Below are positions 45,494 to 55,395 of a stretch of DNA of 64,000 nucleotides, in pieces. Each line of letters starts with the position of its first letter. The first letter of the stretch is position 1. The stretch is from Neonectria sp. B-13. Taxonomy: Eukaryota > Ascomycota > Sordariomycetes > Hypocreales > Nectriaceae. Made by a program: the position numbers and the translations under genes. The notes under the pieces were generated by a model, which was not told where the DNA came from, did not search any database, and worked only from the letters and a program-made list of their open reading frames with translations. The stretch covers positions 2,572,387 through 2,636,386 of the forward strand of contig NOKP01000001.1 in the NCBI GenBank assembly GCA_002682825.1, read 5' to 3'.

Positions 45494-46988
45494 TCACAGC
45501 TTGACCTTTTTACCGGTGAGTTTGAACCAGAGGACGGCCACAAAATCCTCCTTGAACAGTTCGAAATAGTTCCGGTTGAGCCAGTAGCTGAACTCGCGGT
45601 AGTAGTACATCTCACCCCAGCAATCGCGACCCCATTCGCATCCGGCCATGCTGACCAAGAAGTCGCGATCGTTCCCGCTGTAGTGGACGGTGTCGTCGGG
45701 AGGGTACTCGCCGTTCGGGCCCACATTCTCGTTGCACGCTCCGGGCGGAAAGCTGTTAATCATGCGCTGTGGCAGGAATCCAATGTGTTGTCGGACCCAA
45801 GGCTGCGTTTGGTAGAGCTGCTCTAGGGCGTCTTGCTCCTTGTGGCCCCATACCATGTGCTTCTGTTCGTACATCACGGGGTCCCACCACACGTCAAGCA
45901 GTTGCTGGATCCACGCGCTGCGCCGTACGAAGAAGGAACCCAGGTTGAATCCACCGCAGTCTTGCGAGAGAAGCAAGTTGACAGAATTAGTATTGCCGTC
46001 GCCCACGGGGCTGCGGGCGTCGGCGTCTAGGTAAGGCTCCTCGAAAGGATGTGAGAAGTTGTGGGGGTTGTATTCGTTGATGTCGCGGTATATGTGGCTC
46101 TCGAGTTCGTTGAAGATGTGGTCCTGCAATGAGTACGAGGGCTCCATGATGAAGGTGTTCAAATCGAGCCACCAAATCCTTGAAACCGGTTAGTCGCACT
46201 CCTGGGAGACTTCGAGAGATGCGGGTTTAGGGGGACTCACCACTCGGCCTTGGGATACTTGCGGAGGGTCGCTCGGATGAAATCGACCTTCTCCCAGCTC
46301 TCCCTCCACTCGTGCGCGTACTTCTTCTTAGTGCCCATGTCGATAATTTCGAGATCGTAGCCCCACCTCGCGGCGTATTTCCTCTTGTTCCGTACGCTGT
46401 CGCGCTCAATGGCCCATTCGCGAGCACCCTTCCACTCCATGACGCCGCCTCCAACGTTGGCAGCTAGAATGATGACGAACTTGTTGCCCCCACCACCAAA
46501 TGATGCCTTTCGCCAGTGGTATACGAGTGCTGGTGACCGATTAGCAGGAGACTTTCGGGAGCGATGAGGCGAGCGTAGGACTCACGAGTGTTGTAGAATA
46601 TAATGGTGCCGAGCAGCAGCAGTAGGAGGAGAAGTAGGATCAGCTTGAACCTCCTGTTCATGCGACTAAAAATGGATCGTATCCTGCTAAGCAAGGGCAC
46701 TTTCCGGAGCCATTGTCGTCCTCGGTTGAGCTTCTCCTTTTCCGCGTAGGCCCCGTCAAATCGTGGGAGGCTGCTCGATATGCGGCGCATATGGCGTGTG
46801 AAGAACCCCTTGTTCTGGGTCGAGAAAGAGGGATATCCGTTGGGGTTGTGATGCCTCATCTTGGCCGACTCCCACGCGACAGGGCCGGCAGACATGTTGC
46901 CTGGACTGGACCTGCCGCTGTTCATGTTGAGGCCAGGACTTGACCAGCCGCCGCCGGGGACAGGCGACGGGCTGCGGGAGAGAGTCAT
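45494..46988 (-). CDS. mnn10: Golgi alpha-1,6-mannosyltransferase subunit, GT34 (Mnn10-like)
   Basis: Three exons are read on the minus strand: 46,988-46,586, 46,529-46,241 and 46,178-45,494. Introns are 56 nt (GTGAGT...CACCAG) and 62 nt (GTGAGT, GACTAACC branch, TTTCAAG). The product is 458 aa. It is a type II membrane protein: a Ser/Pro-rich cytosolic tail (MTLSRSPSPVPGGGW), a leucine-rich anchor at about 115-132, then the GT34 domain. Visible landmarks are VVILAANVGGGV, AARWGYDLEIID, the W-rich block WWLDLNTFIMEP at the position usually holding the DxD metal site, and GGFNLGSFFVRRS...WWDPVMY. It should extend the alpha-1,6-mannan backbone of N-glycans in the cis-Golgi as part of an M-Pol complex. 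The start at 46,988 is chosen because fungal homologues begin with a similar SLSRSPSP motif; an upstream in-frame extension is discussed as a finding. Confidence 0.88.
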
Positions 46989-49900
46989 GCCGGGTCCGGG
47001 GGTACCTATAGGTTGGCAAGGGCGTCCATTAGCCTCAGTGCGACAAGCGATTGGGGGATGATGCATTTCATGCAGACTTGAGACGGGGTTGGCTCGTGCG
47101 TGGGGAATTGGAGATGGGATTGGGGGGACAAGTAGACACGCCGCAGGGCGCCATCAGTCGCCTGCTTGATCGAAGAACAAGATCCAGCAAGGCGGGATGG
47201 AGGGACCGAACGGCGGGAGGACGGGACGGGAGAGACAGCGAGAGACAGCGAGAGACAGCCGAAGACTGCGAGCAGAAAGCGCCTCGTGGGACAAGGGACA
47301 AGGGACGGCGGGAGAGACAGATATCCAAAACAGGAAATGACATGAGACATGGGCGCAATCGAACACAAGGAAACCACGTACCCAGAACCGGCGACAGGGG
47401 AGAACTATGAGCGCTGTGGGAAGACCGAGGGTTGATGGTCAGCAGGTTGCCGGAACGCTGTTCGCTGAGGGTGATGTTGGAGGAGCGGCGGCGATGATGG
47501 GACCGGACAGGGCGGTCGCTGAAGGAGCTCGAAGAGCCGCCGGGCAGTCGTGGGGAAGCCAGCTTGAATGAGGTGGCCCGATGCGACGGACGCCGTCTGT
47601 GCTTGAAGGAAGCGGTAGGCGAGTCGAGCGCAAGAAAGCCCCGGAGAGCCCCAAGAGGGGACGACGGAGACGGAGAGCAGAGTCGAGCCCTGGGAGAGGT
47701 GCTCGCAGTCGCAGTCGCAGTCGCAGGTGCAGGGCGCGAGGTGCAGGCGCCGATGTAAGGTACCTGACGGTGTGGTCCAAGGTCTTCGCCTGGGACTCCG
47801 ACAAGGATGGCGAGGTGACTGTGAAACGGCGACGGGGAGAAGCGGCGACGTCTGGCTGCGGCGGAGTGGGCAGCAAAGCTCCAGCTACAGCCTCGGGCTC
47901 AGCTCGACTACACGAAGCAGGCGGAGTATTAGAATAGGTCACGAGGCGAGGCGGATCGAGCCAGCTGGAGGAAGCGAGGGTACGGAGGTACACAAAGAGG
48001 GCGGCGGTTGGGCGAGGTGTGCTCTGTCGCGATGACAGGTAGCCGTAAGCGGTGCGGTACAGTAAGTAGTAGTACGGACGGTTGCGATGCGAGGGCTGGC
48101 GGGACAAACGTCGTGCTCGGTACTGGGCTGTCCGTGCGTACAGGATTTGGGATCGTACTGAGATCGGCGGTTCTTTTTGTTGTATCTTGGTGTTGGGTTG
48201 GGGATGAGGGGCGAAATTGTTCGATGTGAGTGTCCCGGTGGTCGGGGTGGGCGAAGGTGCAATGCGATGTGGTGCAGCTGTGCAATGCAGATCGGCGTGA
48301 TGCGATGCGATGCGATGCGACGTCGATGTCAATGCGAGGCGGTGGTGATTCGTAGTGAGTCGGTGGTAGTCGTCGTAGTCGTAGCGTAGTCGTAGTCTTT
48401 GCCGGTGCTGCGTGGAGCCGTCTCGCCTGTTGCGGTTTTTCTGGGATGTTTTGGGACGGAAAAGGTTGGCTTCTTGCGCTGAAGCTCGAGTGAAAGTCAA
48501 AACAAACAGCCACGGGGGAAGTGGCCAACTCAAAAGCGATGGCGGATAATCACCAACGAGTTTGGCGAGAGTCGTCGAAGGCGGACAGAGGGGAACAGGA
48601 CAAGGACGGACACAGAGATGACAGAGGGGGGCGCAATGGGTATATTGCCTACGGACACCTTGGTGTTGGTACTGAGCAGGTATTAGTTAATTGGTACAAC
48701 AAGGTGCGGAGCTATGGGCTCCATCGAGCAATAGTAATACTGAACTACACCGCAATAATAGGAGGGATGCGATGGATTGGCAACGGGATCGCCTCGCCTC
48801 AGATGCAGATGAGCCACCTTCACCGTTCTGCGAAGGCGGCTAAGGCAAGTCTAGCTGCGAGGACCCTCTTTTGCCAATCTTAAAATGCCCTGGCGTGCCA
48901 AATAAGAAGGCGCCGGCAGGAAGGGATTGATTGGATTGCCCACCCACATGGAAGGCCATGGGATGGGACGTCTTGGTATTTAGTTACTGATAAGAGCCAA
49001 GACAAGAGATTGACGGGTCGCGAAGCCTGCGAGGAAGTTAATGACTGAGCAGCTAGCTGGAGGTCCTGATCAATCGCGGTAGCCGCAGCGATATCCGCGA
49101 CCCCGAATACCTAAGACGGCCTGCTCGCTTCTCACGCAATTCTCCGTCCCACCACGGGCGCGGGCGCGGGCGTCCAGGCGGCCCAGGCGTCGTCCATTTG
49201 ACTGACGGGAGGGAGTTGATTAGCGCTGTGGACAGTGGAGGTGGGGGAGGGTTACGTCAGGTCAGGGGGCCGAGGGACTTTGGTACCTATCGCCTAATAT
49301 CGAGGAATATTGCAGCAGAACAGAGGAATAAGACGGAATGACTTGTGCGCGAAACCTTCGCTGCTGACTGGCTTGTGGACTGTGTACCCACGGCTTGTTG
49401 GGTTGTTTGCTTGCCTGAGTGCATTTGGCGAGATGAAGGCTGTTGCAGATCCAGGTACCGAGGTGTAGATGACCTACTAGGATCTGCCTGTAAGGTACTG
49501 CCTTCACTGAGGTGCGTTGCCGTTGCATGCACAGAATCACCATGGAAGCCCATCCGCGAAGCCACCGAAGGGACGGGAGGTACAGCGTACATGCTGCACC
49601 ATTACCTCCTTTACTCCGTACTCTGTAGTTCTTACCTCTGCGCATTCACCGTCCGTACCCGTAGGTTTGATCTAATTCGTAACTTCCCACATTCTGATGG
49701 CGGCTCGGGTTGGGGGCTCATTTTCGGATTTACAGGGGTGCGAGAGCTTTTGGTGGCTTTTTCGTTCGCAGCATCGACGAGGCTTGGCATCGAATCATGA
49801 TGCTCCACTCTTCCATTATTCCTCCCACGCGAATACCGGTCATTGCTTTTCCTAGGGATGTATTCGTGTAACTTATTCCTACGGAGAGGCGCCACAATAG

Positions 49901-52123
49901 GCCAGCGGCTCTTCCATGAAGTTCCGCGTTCTTTTGTCTCACCTTGGCTCTAAGTCTACTGGCCATGTCTAAGACGAGCGCAGCCAATTCCCGTCAAAGC
50001 CACGGAGGCTTCACATCATCAATTAGCAGGTAACAAGAGCACTTCTGCACCTCTCCCCTTTCTTATATCTGGGTACGCCCTCTAAGGAAGTTGAACAGGA
50101 GATTTGGATGCCTCCCTGATGTGTCACTCTGCACCATCAATTGGTGGGCTGCGACACTGACACCAACTGTCCGCAAGCCCAAATCGAAGTTGAGTCCACT
50201 CCGCTGGGTCGACGACGTAGGACCCGTCTCCAATAAGAGTTCGCTTGCGTGTCATTACCCGCCCCTCCTCGGTTCTGGTAGAGTGTCCGATGAGATGAGA
50301 TGGAGCATGAGGTTCCTAGCCAAGCTCCGTTGGCCTTGTGGTTATTTACCTAGACCCTTAGCATTGTGGTTTGCCCTTTGCGTAGCCGTATTATCACCTT
50401 AGTCCTAATTCTCAATCAATTAGTGAAAGGAGAGCCTCTCGTTGTTGAACATCGCCCCAGGCCTCGGAAGAGGCTTTGTAATTCCTGGCCACGTAACTTA
50501 TCCACTGATGGGCTACGGACATGGCCGCAGATGGTGACGCACTCACCGTTGGCCAAATTCCAGGCCCGAGTCGCGATCCATGACTTGGCTGCAGAGTGGA
50601 GTCTTGGCTGCTGGACGCCTGAACCGCCACTACAACCAATATCCTGGGACAGCACGCCCACGCAGGCGGTAGCAACCCAGACATCGGAGCCCAGATGTTC
50701 CGCGCCAGCCGTTTCAGGAATTCGTCTCGAATTCCTGGCCGATGCCATGTTGGCACCCTCAGTCTCGGATCGGACCCTTCAGAGCCCCCCCTGCTGTTGG
50801 TCCCGTTTGATGCCTTGTGGCCTGTGGCCCAATGACCACTGGAAACGGCCGCTGCAGTGGCCGACGTTGCCATCAGTCATGTGACATTGCGCAGCGCATC
50901 ACGTTCCGGAGTCTTCCTCATCCACTCATTCTATCAGTCAACGACACTTTGTCGACAGTTCAGCAGAGTCATCGACGGCCCATCGGCTCATTTGCGTCAC
51001 CCCAAACCAAAACCCCGTGACGAGACAGGTTGCGACGAGCAGATCTGTGGCACGGTCGGGTGATGGACGTCGCCATGCTGCGGCCAAGTGGCCGTCTCAG
51101 AGGCAATGGCTGCGCCAACCTGCGGCGTGAAATGCACGGTCGGCCTGGCACCACACGATTCAATTGTTCACCACGACAGCTCCGCCAATAGATCTCTCGT
51201 CTGCACCTCTGCTTGCGGTTCTTTTTCGCCCGTCTCCCCGGTCCCTAACTCCCTGTGTCCCACCGTGTTGCCGTCGCTGTGTTGCATTCTGCAGACGCGG
51301 TCGCCAATCCCACGGCCGCGACAAGCACCCAATCACACGGGCACCTTAGCTCGGCGCATAGCTCTCGCCAATGAGAGCCCCGCAACACCCACACTGGGCG
51401 GCTATTCCATACTTTTGATGCGCCAACTCATTCAACCCCAGACCAGCGGCCTATGAGCCGTGGTCTTTGGGGTGAATCTCCAAGGGGGCTTTATTTAGCA
51501 ATGTTGGTAGCCCATATTTCGAACCCAATCACGCTGGCCTGCGCCCTTGGTCCTGCGCGATCCTGGCGGGGCCGCTGGTGTTGGCTTTCCATTTTCGCTC
51601 TATTGACGTACCATGGGCCATGGGCGATCGGCCTCTCAAGCCTATTGTTCTCGCAGACAATCAGTCATAGGCCGCCTCCCCCCCTCTATTGTTATTCATT
51701 CATCTGCTTTACTCTTTTCTGGCTGTGTCATTTCGACTTTGTGGTCGATTGTTCTTCTCGTCGTCTTCTCACTGACTTGTTCGGGTTCCTTTCATTTGTC
51801 GTTTCAATATATTCGTCCTCTCTTTGACTCGCAGTATTCGAGCTCTTTCTCTCTTCCTCTCTTTGTCCTTCATTAGACCAAGTTTGCCCAGCCTTTACTC
51901 GTAATCAAGCTGCTCTCGACCTCCTCTCTTCGATTCACGACCATCTCGATTTCATCCAGTTGTTCATCGACTTAGCACTACAACATCCACACACATGATA
52001 CCGATCACAGGACGATATCCAACTCTTACATGATTGAACATCAGCGTTGACTCTTTCCTCCCTCCTTCTTCGACCTCCCTTCCTCATATACCACGCCTAA
52101 TTTCACCTTCAACTACACGCAAC
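46989..52123. promoter_or_regulatory. Divergent promoter region, GT34 gene and large membrane protein gene
   Basis: About 5.1 kb separate two divergent starts. The left part (46,989-47,900) may hold a 5' leader intron or an extra exon of the GT34 gene. TGCGA repeats lie at 48,300-48,320. The 48,530-51,600 part has no credible gene. From about 51,680 to 52,123 the plus strand is strongly pyrimidine-rich, as expected for the 5' leader of the next gene. Confidence 0.5.
48297..48321. repeat. TGCGA pentanucleotide repeat
   Basis: Four perfect GATGC/TGCGA-phase units lie in a row in intergenic DNA upstream of the GT34 gene. Confidence 0.8.
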
Positions 52124-55100
52124 ATGGACACTTCCGCCTTTCCTCACCCCCCCCCTTACACTGCTTCTCGAGAACCGGCAAGACGCGAGGACTGGGAAGA
52201 CTGGGAAGATGATGAACCCATCACTCCCATCGATGCTGGCGAGCAGGTCTTGATTGGCGCCCCTCCTCCGTCGTTGTCTTCCGCACGAACAACGAAGCCC
52301 TCGGGTACTCGATCCTCACGAATGTCTGTCGCTAGAGTCAAGCGGCTGAAGTCGCGACAGCGGCAGAAAAACCAAAACGCCCAAGCTGGCATTAGGCTTA
52401 TCACAGACATGACTGCCTTCCGGCGTCAGACTCGCCAACTACGCACCCCGGACGGCCGACCCGTCAAATTCGTGGATGCTGCTGCTCTGAAGGCTCTCGA
52501 GGGAGAGCCCACTTCAGCCTCGGTGGGCAACTGGAACTGGATGAAAAAGAACAAGAACCAGAGCCCGGCGATAGGCCCTGCCGCAGACTCGCCTCAACAG
52601 CCACCCCGCTCTCCTGATCAACAACTTTCACCCGAGGATCGCCCCATTGTCATCGGTATTGCTATGCCATCTGACGAGATGAACCACCTAGACATGACTC
52701 CCCAGACAACCACCACTACGAACGCACCCTACGATCTTCATGAAAGACTACAGGCCTTCCCCAGCCCTCCCACAACCAAGCCAGCTGGGACCACAGCGCA
52801 ACAACAGTCTGTGTGGTCACCAGACACCCCTGACACGGCTTCCTCGTGGACCTCTGCGCGCTACACATCAAGCATCTACTCTCGTGCCCCGTCTCCTGGT
52901 GCTGGGCCCACCGAGGACGTCCCACCTGTGCCAGCTGTACCGGCCAACTTCAAAAAGGCAGCTCATCAAAGACTCATCAGTCTAGAAATGCAAGCAAAAT
53001 CTGCAGAGGAAGATGAATCTGGCACCCCCTGTACTCTTTTTGAAGAGGATGGTCTTCCAAGCCCCGAGACTCGTGGCAAGGGGAAAGCATCTGCATTTAC
53101 TCCCGACAGCGCGGCCTCCAAGTCTCATGGGTGGTGGGATCACGTCGTCACTCCCTTTATGGAGAAAAGACTTAGCTTTGCCTCGCGGAGGCAAATGATG
53201 GAATCGCCAAAGGAACGTCGTGAGGATGAGTGGTGGAGTGGGTCGGAACCCAAACCGGCTCAGAGCAATCAATACCTTACCCCGACGTTGACACCCGGCT
53301 CGTTTCAAACACCCATCGTTAGGGTGCCCACACCACGCCGGACCCCATCCCCACGACCTGGAGCCACCTTGGCCGTTGAATCTGGACCCTCTACAGCCGT
53401 CTCCTCTCCGGCCCATGCCGAGACATTTCCTGTCACAGAGAAGCCGCGGATTGTCATCACAGACGAGGTTCCAGCGGAGCAACCGCCTCCTTACTCTCCC
53501 CCTCAAAAGCAGGACAATACCGCCCCAGTGAGGTACAGAGCCGTGTTTCCTCCTGGCCATCCTCTTAACGCCCAGTTTCCACCGTCTCCTGGCCCAATCT
53601 CCCCTGGCCTCTCGGCGACTATGACATCTCAGGGCGCTACTCAAATGACTGAGATCCCGCTTACTCCAGCACCTCGTACAAACACGCCGCTTTCGCAGAT
53701 GGCGCTTCCTACCCGCCCATTGGGAACCTTTGTGCCGGCTGAAGAGATATCGGGCCAAATCACGAAAGCCGAGCGGCAACGACGCCGCCACGAGAAGGAA
53801 GAGGTGGTTGCTAGACGGGCTGGCGGCTTCTGGAGAGGTAGAGGATGCATCCCGAAAAACGGTTGCTTTGGCCGGAGCGGTCGAGAAGGGCGCCAGCGAA
53901 GGCGAGTCTGGATGATCATCCTGGGCATCGCCCTTTGCCTCATCATTCTTGCTGTCACACTCGCTGTCGTCTTCACACGCCCGCATGATTCTGAAGAGGT
54001 GCCGTCGATCTGGGTCAACTTGACCGATTTCCCACCCATGCCCACTGGAGTTTTGACTGTCGTTGGCCCGGACAATACAGTTTCCAAGGATGGCTGCACC
54101 GCACCGTCGACCATGTGGAGCTGCGCCCTACCCAAGGAACAGCACGACTCGGTCTCTCCGTATGATGCAAACCAACCAACTGTCATCATGCAAATCCAGT
54201 GGGATAATAGCACGCAGAACAAATGGAATATTTCCAATGGAGATGCGCCAACGCCTCTCCCTCGGAGGGGTATCAGAGGCGCTGCGCTCGCGGGCAGCGT
54301 GATCCGAGAGCGGGCGTCGAGCCCCAAGTTCAACCCCAGTCCCGAGGCACCTGATTTTCAGGAGATGTGGTTTTTGGGCAACACCACTGATGACATCAAG
54401 TCGGATGACAAAGGGGGCGAACCGACCCCGTTCTACATCAGCCTGCTGGATTCTCTTGATAGTGTCGAGACTGAAAAGCTGAGCAAGAGGGCCACAGCAG
54501 CAGAGATGAACGTCAGCCTTCCGGATATTCTACCATCCCCAGACCTCAACACGGATGGCACTCCTAAGCCGGCCGTCATGCTTCCGACGCCTATCCAGCA
54601 ACCGGTGCGTCTTTACGACCGCGGGCTTCCCACAGAGCACTACGGGTTTTACTCGTATTTCAAGCGAACCATATACCTGAAATCAGTGACGGTCGTTACA
54701 GACAAAGACGATGTTCCCCTGGACTTGAATGGAGGCTGTAAGGAAAGCGAAGCCGATTTTCTGACGACGTGGAGCGAGACGCGGGTCCTGGTCCAGATCT
54801 GGACCCAGACACTAGACTCCAACGCGTCGACGCTACTCTCATCGACCGGGCAGCCCAGCATCAACGGGACCGATGAACTGATCCGGCCCGGAACAATGCC
54901 ATACCCGGTGACGGTGTCACTGGACACGCACGGCGGCGAGGCAACTAAGAAGTTCGTGTGGGCGTGGGCGATCGACGACCGCCAGGAACTAGACGTGGAC
55001 AACCCCATGCTGCTGGTCAACACAATCGGGGTTGGCGGAACGTGGATTAATAGACGGTCTGATAAAGATGCAAGCTATGGAGGCTTCGATGGTGGCACGG

Positions 55101-55147
55101 GAGGTTGCAAGTGTCAGTGGGTGAATTGGGTTGAACGATCGACTTAG
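52124..55147 (+). CDS. Large single-pass membrane protein of unknown function
   Basis: A single exon encodes 1007 aa. The open frame begins upstream at a TTG; the first in-frame ATG is 52,124 (MDTSAFPHPPPYTASREPAR), which opens with a PPPY motif of the kind bound by WW domains, such as those of Nedd4/Rsp5 ligases. Residues 1 to about 590 are long, Pro/Ser/Thr-rich and probably disordered, with a basic coiled-coil-like segment at about 75-115 (VKRLKSRQRQKNQNAQ). One transmembrane segment lies at about 595-617 (VWMIILGIALCLIILAVTLA). The C-terminal 390 residues look extracytoplasmic: they carry N-x-S/T sequons and scattered cysteines (SKDGCTAPSTMWSCAL, GGCKES, TGGCKCQW). This is a type II layout. 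I recognise no enzymatic domain. It is followed by the TsaD gene 250 nt downstream on the same strand, but shows none of that family's motifs. Confidence 0.85.
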   Translation: MDTSAFPHPPPYTASREPARREDWEDWEDDEPITPIDAGEQVLIGAPPPSLSSARTTKPSGTRSSRMSVARVKRLKSRQRQKNQNAQAGIRLITDMTAFRRQTRQLRTPDGRPVKFVDAAALKALEGEPTSASVGNWNWMKKNKNQSPAIGPAADSPQQPPRSPDQQLSPEDRPIVIGIAMPSDEMNHLDMTPQTTTTTNAPYDLHERLQAFPSPPTTKPAGTTAQQQSVWSPDTPDTASSWTSARYTSSIYSRAPSPGAGPTEDVPPVPAVPANFKKAAHQRLISLEMQAKSAEEDESGTPCTLFEEDGLPSPETRGKGKASAFTPDSAASKSHGWWDHVVTPFMEKRLSFASRRQMMESPKERREDEWWSGSEPKPAQSNQYLTPTLTPGSFQTPIVRVPTPRRTPSPRPGATLAVESGPSTAVSSPAHAETFPVTEKPRIVITDEVPAEQPPPYSPPQKQDNTAPVRYRAVFPPGHPLNAQFPPSPGPISPGLSATMTSQGATQMTEIPLTPAPRTNTPLSQMALPTRPLGTFVPAEEISGQITKAERQRRRHEKEEVVARRAGGFWRGRGCIPKNGCFGRSGREGRQRRRVWMIILGIALCLIILAVTLAVVFTRPHDSEEVPSIWVNLTDFPPMPTGVLTVVGPDNTVSKDGCTAPSTMWSCALPKEQHDSVSPYDANQPTVIMQIQWDNSTQNKWNISNGDAPTPLPRRGIRGAALAGSVIRERASSPKFNPSPEAPDFQEMWFLGNTTDDIKSDDKGGEPTPFYISLLDSLDSVETEKLSKRATAAEMNVSLPDILPSPDLNTDGTPKPAVMLPTPIQQPVRLYDRGLPTEHYGFYSYFKRTIYLKSVTVVTDKDDVPLDLNGGCKESEADFLTTWSETRVLVQIWTQTLDSNASTLLSSTGQPSINGTDELIRPGTMPYPVTVSLDTHGGEATKKFVWAWAIDDRQELDVDNPMLLVNTIGVGGTWINRRSDKDASYGGFDGGTGGCKCQWVNWVERST

Positions 55148-55395
55148 CTTTCAGCATGTAAATGGATGATGCATTGGGCGGGGCGTTTGGGGCATTTGGT
55201 CATTAGGGAATTTTCAGCTCGGAAAAGAGCAGGGTTAGTTTATTTGAACCCGCAGATTGAATCCATGAACATGCGTTCTTTCTCTTTTAGTTTGTCGCTC
55301 CCGGGCCTAGTTTCCTATGACAGTACATACTTCGTACGGAGGATTTGCGTTGTGTCGTCGGTCAACGCCGGCTTGTGGGGCCGTTCCGAGCCGCC

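Noticed and set aside
47439..48533. 364-codon minus-strand frame upstream of the GT34 gene
   Set aside because: It begins at a non-ATG codon, is Arg/Pro/His/Ser-rich from repeat DNA, and another frame in the same place joins the GT34 gene much better.
52982..53986. 334-codon antisense frame in the large membrane protein gene
   Set aside because: It is antisense to a well-supported gene, with a low-complexity Arg/Cys-rich product.
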